Shown: positions 56,458 through 64,000 of the stretch, in pieces
Layout of the letters: each line of letters opens with the position of its first letter
Numbering within the stretch: the first letter of the stretch is position 1
Origin: Blastopirellula marina DSM 3645
Lineage (GTDB): Bacteria > Planctomycetota > Planctomycetia > Pirellulales > Pirellulaceae
Assembly: GCF_000153105.1 (NCBI RefSeq)
Contig: NZ_CH672376.1
Span: 1,128,817 to 1,192,816 of the forward strand
Direction of reading: 5' to 3'
Length of the DNA: 64,000 nucleotides
Translations under genes and position numbers: made by a program
The notes under the pieces: model-generated
The model's input: only the letters and a program-made list of their open reading frames with translations
Database searches by the model: none
What the model was told of the DNA's origin: nothing

Positions 56458-59106
56458 ATGAATTCAGCGCTCCGCTTGCGACCTAGCGTCCTGAAAGCCA
56501 AAGAAACGTTGGCCGCGGGCCGCGAGAAGCTTCGTCTGCAACACGATCAAGGTTCGCCTGGCGTGCAGGTATGCACGCGTTTGACCGATCTGTTTGACCA
56601 GATCGTGCTCGATATTTTTGATGCGGCGCTGGTCGATCTGGGCGAAGATGGACCCAACGGGCTCGCGTCGAAGATCACGCTGGTGCCGCACGGCGGGTAT
56701 GGTCGCCGCGATGTGGCGCCTTATTCCGATGTCGACTTGATGATCTTGCATCATCCGAGCGCCTTTGCAAGAGCCGCCGAGCTGGCCAAACGCATGGTGC
56801 AGGATATGTCCGACGTCGGCCTGGTGCTGGGACATAGTTTGCGAACTCCCCGCCAGGCGATCAGTCTGGGGCTCTCCGACGCGACGATCTTTACATCCCT
56901 GGCGGAGAATCGCTACCTGACTGGAAGCGTCTCGCTGTTTCGGACCTTCGCCGATCAGTTGCGCAACCGGGCCGTCCGTCGCTTCCGCTGGTTGTTTTTC
57001 GCGATCCTCCAGGCGCGGCATAGCGAACGGGTGCAATACGGAGACGCCGTTTATCTGCTAGAGCCGAATTTGAAACGTTCGCGCGGCGGGCTGCGCGGCG
57101 TTCAATTGGTGCGTTGGCTCGGTTTCGCCAAGTGCGGCGAAGTCGAAATCGATTCGCTCAGTCTGCTGGGCGTGCTCTCGGATCGGGATCGACAGATTTT
57201 GCGAAATGCGCGGAACTTCTTTTTGCAAATTCGCAACGAGATGCATTTTCACGCCGGCAAGTCAAACGATCAGCTAGACCGGGGCGAACAACTGCGTCTG
57301 GCCGATCGCTACGGCTATGTCGGCACGAAAGGAATGTTGCCGGTCGAGCAGTTCATGCAGCAATACTTTGTCCATTCCAGCGGCGTCCGCAGCGTGGTCA
57401 GCAACTTTATCGAAACGATTCGTCCCCGTTCGATTCTCTACCGTACGCTTGCTCCGCTGATGACGCATCGCGTTGATCGCGACATTTATGTCGGCCCGCG
57501 GGTAATAAGCACTTCCAAACGCTGGAAGGCCGAGAAGAGCGGCCACGTGTCGGAGATTTTGCGTCTGATGGATCTGGCCAATCTGTACGATCGATGGATC
57601 GATCATCCCACTTGGGAGTCGATCCGCTTGCGTATGCAGACGATCGGCGAGATCGAACTGGATGATGAAGGGCGCAAGCGGTTTCTCTCGATCATGTCGC
57701 ATCCTCCACGGTTAGGCGAAGTGCTGAGCCGTTTAAACGAGCTGGGCGTGCTCGAGAAAATCATCACCGGAATGCCGCACGCCAAAGCCTTGCTGCAATT
57801 CAATCAGTACCACAAATATACCGTCGACGTGCATTGCATCGAAACGGTGCGCTGCGCCACGAAGTATCAGGATCGAGACGATGCGCTCGGCGAAGCGTAT
57901 CGTTCGCTGCGTTCCAAGCGGATCTTGCACTTGGCGCTGCTGATTCATGACTTGGGCAAAGGATTTGAAGAAGATCATAGCGACGTCGGCGCTCGCTATG
58001 CGCTAGAAACGGCGGCCAAGCTGCAATTGACGCCGCGCGACGCCGAGTCGCTCCGGTTTTTGGTGCAGCAGCATTTGGTGATGTCGCACCTGGCGTTTCG
58101 TCGTGATACGACCGACAAAGATCTGGTCGTGCGATTCGCGATCGACGTCGGCTCGCCCGAACTGTTGAAGATGCTCTTCGTCTTGACCTGCGCCGACTTC
58201 GACGGCGTCGGACCCGGCGTCTTGAATGATTGGAAGGTTCGCGTTTTGGGCGAACTCTATCGAGCGTCGATGCGGCACTTGGGAGTCGAGTTGGAAGGAG
58301 AGTCTTCCAAACGCCTGCAACACAAGCGCGAACGGCTCGAACAATTGGCGCAAAAGCAGAAAGACCCGGCGTGGTTTAGACGGCAATTCCACGCGTTGCC
58401 TCCCAGTTATTTGAACGATACGCCTGCGGATCGAATTGCAGATGAGCTGGCGCAACTGCAAAAGTTGCCGGTGGAGGGCGCGTTTGTCAGCACGACTTAT
58501 CTGGCGGATCACGATGTTATCGAAATCACCGTCGGCACGCACGAACAAGTCGTGCCTGGCGTCTTTCATCGGATTGCCGGGGCCGTCAGCAGTTTACGCA
58601 TGAGCATTCTTTCGGCCGAGATCAATACGCTGGCCGACGGCTTGGTGCTGGATCGATTCTATGTGATTGATCAAGAGTCGAGCGGAGAGCCGGCTGCCGA
58701 GCGGATGGATGATCTGGCGACGAAGATCAAGAAGATGGTGCTCGACAAGAACGACGCTCCGCCGAACTTCCGCTCGCGCTGGACCAGCAAAGCGTCGCGC
58801 ACCGCGGCCCATGTGCAGGTCTTGCCAACCGAGGTGAAGATCGACAATGGAACGTCAGAGCAGTTCTCGATTGTCGAGGTCTTCGCACATAACCGCGTGG
58901 GGTTGTTATACGCGATTTCGCGGGCAATTTTTCAGCTGGGACTCAGCGTTTCGATCGCTAAGATTGCGACCCACTTGGATCAAGTTGTCGACGTATTTTA
59001 CGTCTCGGACGAAGCGGGAGAAAAGATCGAGGACGAACAGCGATTGCAAGAAATACGGGAGCACTTGATCGACGCAGTCGACGAGTTTCGCGCCCAGAAT
59101 GATTAA
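56458..59106 (+). CDS. glnD: [protein-PII] uridylyltransferase / uridylyl-removing enzyme
   Basis: An 882-aa nitrogen sensor that uridylylates PII when glutamine is low and removes UMP when it is high. The nucleotidyltransferase site is GGYGRRDVAPYSDVDLMIL near residue 80-98. The HD domain contains LIHDLGKGFEEDHSDVG (about residue 496). Two ACT domains for glutamine sensing lie at the end (VIEITVGTHEQVVPGVFHRI; VEVFAHNRVGLLYAISRAI). Length and order match GlnD. The stop overlaps the convergent DUF1570 gene by four bases. No glnB or glnK is in the window. Confidence 0.95.
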   Translation: MNSALRLRPSVLKAKETLAAGREKLRLQHDQGSPGVQVCTRLTDLFDQIVLDIFDAALVDLGEDGPNGLASKITLVPHGGYGRRDVAPYSDVDLMILHHPSAFARAAELAKRMVQDMSDVGLVLGHSLRTPRQAISLGLSDATIFTSLAENRYLTGSVSLFRTFADQLRNRAVRRFRWLFFAILQARHSERVQYGDAVYLLEPNLKRSRGGLRGVQLVRWLGFAKCGEVEIDSLSLLGVLSDRDRQILRNARNFFLQIRNEMHFHAGKSNDQLDRGEQLRLADRYGYVGTKGMLPVEQFMQQYFVHSSGVRSVVSNFIETIRPRSILYRTLAPLMTHRVDRDIYVGPRVISTSKRWKAEKSGHVSEILRLMDLANLYDRWIDHPTWESIRLRMQTIGEIELDDEGRKRFLSIMSHPPRLGEVLSRLNELGVLEKIITGMPHAKALLQFNQYHKYTVDVHCIETVRCATKYQDRDDALGEAYRSLRSKRILHLALLIHDLGKGFEEDHSDVGARYALETAAKLQLTPRDAESLRFLVQQHLVMSHLAFRRDTTDKDLVVRFAIDVGSPELLKMLFVLTCADFDGVGPGVLNDWKVRVLGELYRASMRHLGVELEGESSKRLQHKRERLEQLAQKQKDPAWFRRQFHALPPSYLNDTPADRIADELAQLQKLPVEGAFVSTTYLADHDVIEITVGTHEQVVPGVFHRIAGAVSSLRMSILSAEINTLADGLVLDRFYVIDQESSGEPAAERMDDLATKIKKMVLDKNDAPPNFRSRWTSKASRTAAHVQVLPTEVKIDNGTSEQFSIVEVFAHNRVGLLYAISRAIFQLGLSVSIAKIATHLDQVVDVFYVSDEAGEKIEDEQRLQEIREHLIDAVDEFRAQND

Positions 59107-60473
59107 CGGCTGCGGCCACTATCGGCCAGGCCGGCCGCATACGCGCGCCACTTGGGCTCAAACTGATCGAGCGGCTCGCCCAATAGCGTTTCTAAACGTT
59201 CGCGGCGACTTTGGCCTGGGCTGACCATCTGCTCCAGTCGATTTCCTTCAAACAGACGCTCCTCGAACACGAGTCGCCAGGCCAATCCCCATGCCAGCGC
59301 ATAGTCGAGTTGTTCGCGATGGGGAGACGTCGTCAGCACGAAGGCGGCGCTGTCTCGGTCCAGTAGTTCGGCCAGCAGCAGACGATCGGTCGACGCCAGG
59401 CGTTTTTTGAGTTCGGCGACAAGCTCGGCCGGGGGAGCGTCAATGCGAAACGCGTCACCTTCTAATTGGCCATGTTCAAAGAGCTGAGCGAGTCCTTCGT
59501 TTAGCCAGATCGGCACGTCATAGTCGGCGACCGGAAAGACGAAGCATTCGAGATAGGCGTGAAACGCTTCGTGATAGAGTCGGCGCGTCGTGTCATCCAC
59601 GGCCCGTTCCAAGGAGTCGTCGTTGGCCCGCTCGACCGCTTTGATGCGGACGATCGCGTCTTGACGTTGGCGTCGAAAGGTTTCGCGCCGCACGGCGATT
59701 TCCTGCTCGATTTCGTCCGCGGGAATTTTGGCCGCTGTCAACTCTTCGCGATAGGCGTCCAATCGCGCGGGTAGTTCGCGGCGCAATTCCTCCCACCAAT
59801 CCAACTGACGCTGATGCTCGGCGCCAGCCGCTTTCGCTTGCTGTTGCAGTCGGCGAAAATCGGCGCTGACCAGGATCAGCCGATCTTGCGGAAGAAAAAT
59901 GGCTGGGTTACGCACGGCGGCTCCCAGCGTCGCGGTGTAGTCCGAGTATTCGCGCACGTCGTCAAATAGCAATACCCGCAACCGCGTTTCGCTAGCCTTG
60001 CGCGGCGGAATCATGTGGTGATACGCGCGAAACGCTTGTTCCAGGCGAACCGCCATGCGGCGCGTCAGCGGCTCATCCAGACGGCTGTAAAGATCGTAAT
60101 CATCGCCGGTTGCGACAAGATAACGGACGTCGCCTAGCTTCTCGGATCGCAGCTGGATCGTTTCACGATTTTCGGCTTCGACTTGCGTTCGATTTCGAAG
60201 TCGTTCGACCCGTTTGATCAAGCGAGGGCGAACCGCTTGGTCCGCTTTGGCGATGCCGCGAATTTCACTTTTTTCGTAGTTGCGCACGACGCCGAATGTT
60301 GGTTTGCCCGCCGGCTGCACGATTTCCAAAAACTCGACGCCTTCGTCTTGCTGCGACAAGATCATCCCCTGAAGCGTTCGCCCATCGCTCAAGGTCAACG
60401 TATCGCTCTCATTCGCAGCGGCGATTGCTGCGCAGCAGAACGCGAGAACGAGCGAGAGGGTTCGAGTCAGCAC
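59103..60473 (-). CDS. DUF1570 exported metallopeptidase-like protein
   Basis: A 456-aa protein with a signal peptide (LSLVLAFCCAAIAAAN). The N-terminal segment LTLSDGRTLQGMILSQQD resembles a small beta domain. The C-terminal half has HEAFH (HExxH) in RLYHEAFHAYLECFVF and a second motif WLNEGLAQLFE, a gluzincin-like pattern typical of DUF1570. A long charged helix lies between (residues ~200-290). It is probably periplasmic; zinc peptidase activity is inferred. It has the same domain class as the LRR protein at 44708. Confidence 0.85.
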   Translation of the reverse strand: MLTRTLSLVLAFCCAAIAAANESDTLTLSDGRTLQGMILSQQDEGVEFLEIVQPAGKPTFGVVRNYEKSEIRGIAKADQAVRPRLIKRVERLRNRTQVEAENRETIQLRSEKLGDVRYLVATGDDYDLYSRLDEPLTRRMAVRLEQAFRAYHHMIPPRKASETRLRVLLFDDVREYSDYTATLGAAVRNPAIFLPQDRLILVSADFRRLQQQAKAAGAEHQRQLDWWEELRRELPARLDAYREELTAAKIPADEIEQEIAVRRETFRRQRQDAIVRIKAVERANDDSLERAVDDTTRRLYHEAFHAYLECFVFPVADYDVPIWLNEGLAQLFEHGQLEGDAFRIDAPPAELVAELKKRLASTDRLLLAELLDRDSAAFVLTTSPHREQLDYALAWGLAWRLVFEERLFEGNRLEQMVSPGQSRRERLETLLGEPLDQFEPKWRAYAAGLADSGRSR

Positions 60474-60545
60474 GTTAAAGCCTAAGGGAAGGACGCGGAA
60501 TGGTGCGATCGTTGTTCGGTTGCACGAGACAGACCGATTATAGTC

Positions 60546-60640
60546 TTCGTAGCCCTCCGCGCCAGTTTTGAAGGGAGGGCATTAGTCGAACCGATCGAAC
60601 ACCAGTCCGAGGCGCGAGCCGAAGGATCGGGGTTGGCGAT
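60546..60640. repeat. second repeat family, copy 3
   Basis: CTTCGTAGCCCTCCGCGCCA, then AGTTTTGAAG, and ~60 bp later GAGGCGCGAGCCGA. The same two blocks in the same order occur at 47853 and 51168. It sits between two minus-strand genes. Confidence 0.7.
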
Positions 60641-60649
60641 CAAGCGGCG

Positions 60650-61093
60650 TTAGCTCGGCTTGTGGGGAGTAATGCGGCGAACCAATCGGCAACCAAGTTG
60701 ATAGCTCATTCGTCCTTCGGACTCCATTTCGCGCACATGCACCAGTTCGGCCTCGAAAAACCGAAACGGTGCGATGCCGATCGCCAGGATAAAGCGAGCA
60801 TGCGTCGGCTTGTTGGGCAACACGAATGAAATGCCGGTGGACGAGATGTCATGAAACGACGCATGACGAAAACGCGATGTCGGCGGCATGTTTTCGCCAT
60901 CGTATTCGGCGTACATCTGAATCGTCTGGAACGCATGCCGCGGACTGCGGCGACGTTCGCGCATCACCTCGATGTCATCAAAGTCCTCGCCCAGCAACTC
61001 ATCCAATGAAGCTTCTACGTCGAGAGTTTGCGCCGCCTCATTGGCAAACTCCTCGAGTAGTTCGAAGCATTCAAGTTGAGAGGGCTTGGTCAT
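60650..61093 (-). CDS. PilZ-domain protein
   Basis: A 147-aa protein. The cyclic-di-GMP motifs are visible: RRRSPRH (RxxxR) near residue 47 and DISSTG (DxSxxG) near residue 83, followed by beta strands (FILAIGIAPFRFFEAELVHV). The first 40 residues are acidic helices (LECFELLEEFANEAAQTLD). It probably binds c-di-GMP and acts on motility, matrix or another target; no partner is adjacent. Confidence 0.85.
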   Translation of the reverse strand: MTKPSQLECFELLEEFANEAAQTLDVEASLDELLGEDFDDIEVMRERRRSPRHAFQTIQMYAEYDGENMPPTSRFRHASFHDISSTGISFVLPNKPTHARFILAIGIAPFRFFEAELVHVREMESEGRMSYQLGCRLVRRITPHKPS

Positions 61094-61259
61094 AGAACGG
61101 ACATAATTCGATTCGGGACAGGCGAATACACCACTTCTGGAACCTACGCCCGAAACGTCCCGATGCCAAATCTTCCCGTCACTTTAGGATACGGTGATTC
61201 GCATCAAGAGGGGGGGATGAATTGGTTGTAACGATTGGCCGAACCAATTTGTCTCGTGG

Positions 61260-62282
61260 TTAACCAGTATTCGTGGCCACGTCTGGCGAGTCGGCCACGT
61301 TTACCCAGCAATGCACATGGGGGCTTCCCCGATAGTGCCAAACGAAGGTCGGCCCTTCCAACCGCCAGATGTCCCAGACCTTGTCGTCGCCGATATCGCC
61401 TTCTTTGAAGAAGGCCAGTCGACATTCGTCCAGACCGCCATTCTTTTTCAGGCAGGCGACCACTTCGTCGCGGTCCGATTGGCGATAAGGAGCGATCAGC
61501 GTTTGCAGAACGTTCTGGACCCCTTCTTTTTGATCGCTGGAGAGATCGGCGACTTTGATCCCCAAAAACTTGCCATCCGGTCCCTGGAACTGCACGTCTT
61601 CTTCAAACGGCGCGGTCTTTAGCAACGCTTGATCTTGCTGTTTGCCATCGAGCATCTTGTAGACGTTGTTCGCGGCGACGGCTTGATGCCAGAAGACGTT
61701 GTTCGGATGTTCCGGTTTCTCGTTAAAGCCTTTGGCCGCATGCCCATAGAAGATCGGACCGCCGAAGGCGACATGCTCGGCCGAATCGCCGTCACAGCGA
61801 ACCGTCATATGGCGGCCGGTCATGACCAACTCATATTTCTCTTCGCCTGGCTTGCCGAAGATCGCGATATTCTGATCGTTGCCAAAACCGCCGGCGTCAT
61901 CTTTCAACTGACGATCGAAACGTTCGATCCATTCTTCCGAAACAATTCCTTCAAAGATCTTGCGGATCAGATGTTTTTGATCGCTGGTGAAATAGTCGCT
62001 ATTGATGACCGGAGCGGTGATGTGCCAGTTGTTTTGGACGCGGGTTCGCAGCAGTCCGCGCGAATCGGTATGGTCCCACGGCAGGCAAAGCTCTTTCTTC
62101 TGCTTCTCGTTCATCGAGTCATACAAATGCTTCACCAACGACTCGGGGGCTTTCGCGTCGGTCGCTGGTTTCGTTTCTTCCCCCAACAGCAGCCCCGGTG
62201 TTGTCGCGGCCAAAGCGGCGCCGGCTCCCGCGGTTTTCAAAAACTGACGGCGATCGACGGATGAGAAGCGATCCATGGTCAT
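61260..62282 (-). CDS. Tat-exported DUF3500 protein
   Basis: A 340-aa protein with a twin-arginine signal (SSVDRRQFLKTAGAGAALAA). The body matches DUF3500, which is found in many planctomycetes and other bacteria: YDSMNEKQKKELCLPWDH, MTGRHMTVRCDGDSAEHVAF, GGPIFYGHAA and the end WRLEGPTFVWHYRGSPHVHC. The family may bind or cleave an unknown compound; no activity is established to my knowledge. ATG 62282 has GGAG nine bases upstream; M3 is an alternative. Confidence 0.87.
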   Translation of the reverse strand: MTMDRFSSVDRRQFLKTAGAGAALAATTPGLLLGEETKPATDAKAPESLVKHLYDSMNEKQKKELCLPWDHTDSRGLLRTRVQNNWHITAPVINSDYFTSDQKHLIRKIFEGIVSEEWIERFDRQLKDDAGGFGNDQNIAIFGKPGEEKYELVMTGRHMTVRCDGDSAEHVAFGGPIFYGHAAKGFNEKPEHPNNVFWHQAVAANNVYKMLDGKQQDQALLKTAPFEEDVQFQGPDGKFLGIKVADLSSDQKEGVQNVLQTLIAPYRQSDRDEVVACLKKNGGLDECRLAFFKEGDIGDDKVWDIWRLEGPTFVWHYRGSPHVHCWVNVADSPDVATNTG

Positions 62283-62539
62283 GTCGGGGCTCCAAAAAGA
62301 AGACAGGGCAGGGGGGAGTCGTTTATTAGAATGCCATCCACGCGGCGGAGCAAATGATTTTTGGATCCGATGATTTGCCCGCTAGCGGCTCTGCGGGCCT
62401 CACCTCTTGCTGACTGGCCCCTCCAGATGTGGTAGGAATCATTCCCGGCGATTGGGGCTTAGCCCTTATCTCTCCTGCACAGGACGCAAGTTAAACTTCC
62501 CCCGATCACCATCCCATCGAAGGAGGCGAAGCCAGCCCT

Positions 62540-63247
62540 ATGGATAAAGAAGCGATTGATTCGGTCAAAGCGCTGTTTGAACAGTGGGAATTGTACGACG
62601 CCGTTATCCAGCATGACTACATGCAGCATGAAACGTTAGCGGCGGCGATCGTCGAATATGCTCAACGGCGAAACGTCACTGGCCGAGCGCTCGATCTCGG
62701 GTGCGGGGATAGTTACTTGGCGTCGAAGTCGCTGGGGAAATTACCGCTGACCGAGTATGTGGGAGTCGACTTGTCCGAATCGGCGCTCTCTCGCGCTGAG
62801 CAGCGTTGGATGACCAGTCCGATCGGCGCTACGCTGGCGCAAAGCGACTTGGCGACGTTCCTCCCACAGCAAACGGAAGCGTCGTTTGATTTGGTGTTGG
62901 GGAGCTATTCGATTCACCACTTTTCGCAATCGCGAAAGGAGTGGTTGCTCGAGCAGATTCGCCGCGTGCTGAAACCGACCGGCTGCTTTGTCTGGTCCGA
63001 TGTGGTCCGCACCGCAGAGGAGACCTACGCGGAAAGCGTCGAGCGGTTGGCGACCCGCATGCGAACCGAGTGGGATCAGCTATCGTCGCGGCAGTTGGAG
63101 ATGGCGATCGAGCATATTCGCGCCTCGGACTTTCCGGAGACGGCTGCGTGGATGATCGCCGCGGCGGAAACAGCCGGCTTACAGCTAGACGTTCCGTTGA
63201 TGAAAAAGCCTCATTTCTCGGCATTCGCCTTTGTTCCGCGCGGATAA
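62540..63247 (+). CDS. class I SAM-dependent methyltransferase
   Basis: A 235-aa methyltransferase with the SAM loop ALDLGCGDSYLASKSLG near residue 50 and the acidic residue in YVGVDLSESALS. SFDLVLGSYSIHHFS follows. The ATG at 62540 has an AAGGAGG site about 13 bases upstream. It belongs to the Methyltransf_25/UbiE-like class; substrate unknown. Its sequence is unrelated to the one at 102 beyond the shared fold motifs. Confidence 0.87.
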   Translation: MDKEAIDSVKALFEQWELYDAVIQHDYMQHETLAAAIVEYAQRRNVTGRALDLGCGDSYLASKSLGKLPLTEYVGVDLSESALSRAEQRWMTSPIGATLAQSDLATFLPQQTEASFDLVLGSYSIHHFSQSRKEWLLEQIRRVLKPTGCFVWSDVVRTAEETYAESVERLATRMRTEWDQLSSRQLEMAIEHIRASDFPETAAWMIAAAETAGLQLDVPLMKKPHFSAFAFVPRG

Positions 63248-63380
63248 GCGGATAATTGGCGATAGGCTCCACGTCACTATTTCTTCGCGATTCGCTGGAG
63301 ATTATCTTAGATACTATCGGTCCTGTGCCGTGATATCGCTTGTCCCGCCCATGCTCACCCCTGTCACCCCGAACATCTCT

Positions 63381-64000
63381 ATGACTCGACTCCGATTTCT
63401 ACCGGCGCTGTTGCTGTCGGTGCTGACCGCTACGGCGGCGACTCCTGCCGCCGCCGAAGTTCGCCTGCCAGGCTTCTTTGGCGATCACATGGTTCTGCAA
63501 CGTCAGATGCCGCTTCCCGTTTGGGGCTGGGCCGATGCTGGTCAGTCGGTGACCGTAACGCTGGGCGAAAACAAAGCGACTGCGAAAGCGGATGAACAAG
63601 GCCGCTGGAAGGTGGAGCTGCCCGCGATGGAATCAGGCGGCGGTCCGCTGCAATTGACCGTGACTGCCGGCGACAAAACGGTGACGCTGAAAGATATTCT
63701 GCTGGGCGAAGTCTGGCTTTGCTCGGGGCAATCCAACATGGAATGGACGGTCGGTTCGTCGACCAACGCCGCCGCCGAGATCGCCGCCGCCAATTACCCC
63801 GAGATTCGCCAGATCAAGTTCAGCCATCAAACTTCGGTCGCTCCGCAAGACGACGTGAAGGGAACCTGGTTGATCTGTTCGCCGCAAACAGTCGCCGGGT
63901 TTACGGCGTGCGGTTATTTCATGGCGCGGACATTGAACCAAGAGTTGGACGTACCGATCGGCCTGATCAACTCTTCCTGGGGCGGCACGCGGATCGAACC
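63381..64000 (+). CDS. sialate O-acetylesterase-like protein (5' part, cut by window end)
   Basis: The first 206 codons of an exported esterase. ATG 63381 gives a signal peptide (MTRLRFLPALLLSVLTATAA); an in-frame ATG at 63351 is less likely. LPGFFGDHMVLQRQMPLPVW is the N-terminal beta domain, and GEVWLCSGQSNMEWTVG carries the catalytic S118 of the SASA/SGNH-like esterases. GLINSSWGGTRIEP follows near the cut. It would remove acetyl groups from sialic acids or related sugars in the envelope or periplasm. The remainder, including the late D/H, lies outside the window. Confidence 0.9.
   Translation, partial: MTRLRFLPALLLSVLTATAATPAAAEVRLPGFFGDHMVLQRQMPLPVWGWADAGQSVTVTLGENKATAKADEQGRWKVELPAMESGGGPLQLTVTAGDKTVTLKDILLGEVWLCSGQSNMEWTVGSSTNAAAEIAAANYPEIRQIKFSHQTSVAPQDDVKGTWLICSPQTVAGFTACGYFMARTLNQELDVPIGLINSSWGGTRIE

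Overview
This window looks like a chromosomal segment of a planctomycete, most probably a Pirellulaceae/Blastopirellula-type bacterium. The evidence is three DUF1559 pseudopilin-like proteins paired with small lipoproteins, several proteins that carry C-terminal leucine-rich repeats, two DUF1570-type proteins, Tat-exported NHL, DUF3500 and PhoD proteins, and an oversized SecA (1236 aa) with a C-terminal SEC-C motif. This placement rests on family knowledge and gene style; no marker rRNA is present. Genes lie on both strands with short gaps, and several convergent pairs overlap by a few bases.

Layout. 0.1-8 kb: a methyltransferase, two DUF1559/lipoprotein pairs, a membrane protein with LRRs, a putative outer-membrane protein and a PhnP-like metallo-hydrolase. 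8-19 kb: secA, kdtA (Kdo transferase), a zinc-ribbon alpha/beta hydrolase, an O-methyltransferase, a third DUF1559/lipoprotein pair and metK, preceded by a possibly structured leader. 19-28 kb: a membrane protein, a 38-aa micro-ORF, two nucleotide-sugar pyrophosphorylases (UDP-sugar, GDP-mannose), ruvX, an MFS pump, then a tight operon of a PaaK-like ligase, a SufS-like PLP enzyme and a DUF971 protein. kdtA and the pyrophosphorylases point to envelope polysaccharide synthesis.

28.9-31.5 kb: tRNA-Leu(CAA) followed by a decayed accessory patch. It holds a small protein coupled to a frameshifted HNH endonuclease, an intact XRE antitoxin behind only the tail of its presumed toxin, a 71-bp direct repeat, a thioredoxin-like gene fragment with an internal stop, and an A-tract array. 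31.5-46.5 kb: aldo/keto reductase, PhoD phosphatase, NHL protein, CorA, a RimK-type ligase next to an AstE/aspartoacylase-type hydrolase, a cold-shock protein, a CNNM/CBS protein, a heme-motif/LRR protein, a hidden 55-aa membrane micro-protein, a creatininase-family protein and an LRR metallopeptidase-like protein.

46.6-64 kb: a sugar isomerase-like protein, the RpoD-family sigma factor, an enoyl-CoA hydratase, a complete IS4-family element with 40-bp inverted repeats, an L7/L12-like membrane protein, an MFS transporter, CoA-disulfide reductase-rhodanese, glnD, a DUF1570 protein, a PilZ protein, a DUF3500 protein, a methyltransferase and the start of a sialate O-acetylesterase cut by the window end.

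The most unusual non-coding content is a family of 185-bp elements with long inverted termini (two full copies, both between convergent genes, plus one partial copy), a second intergenic repeat family (three copies) and the SecA triplicate insert. I found no CRISPR array, rRNA operon, prophage or complete defence system. The best candidates for undescribed biology are the repeat families, the micro-proteins and the possible leader RNA upstream of metK.
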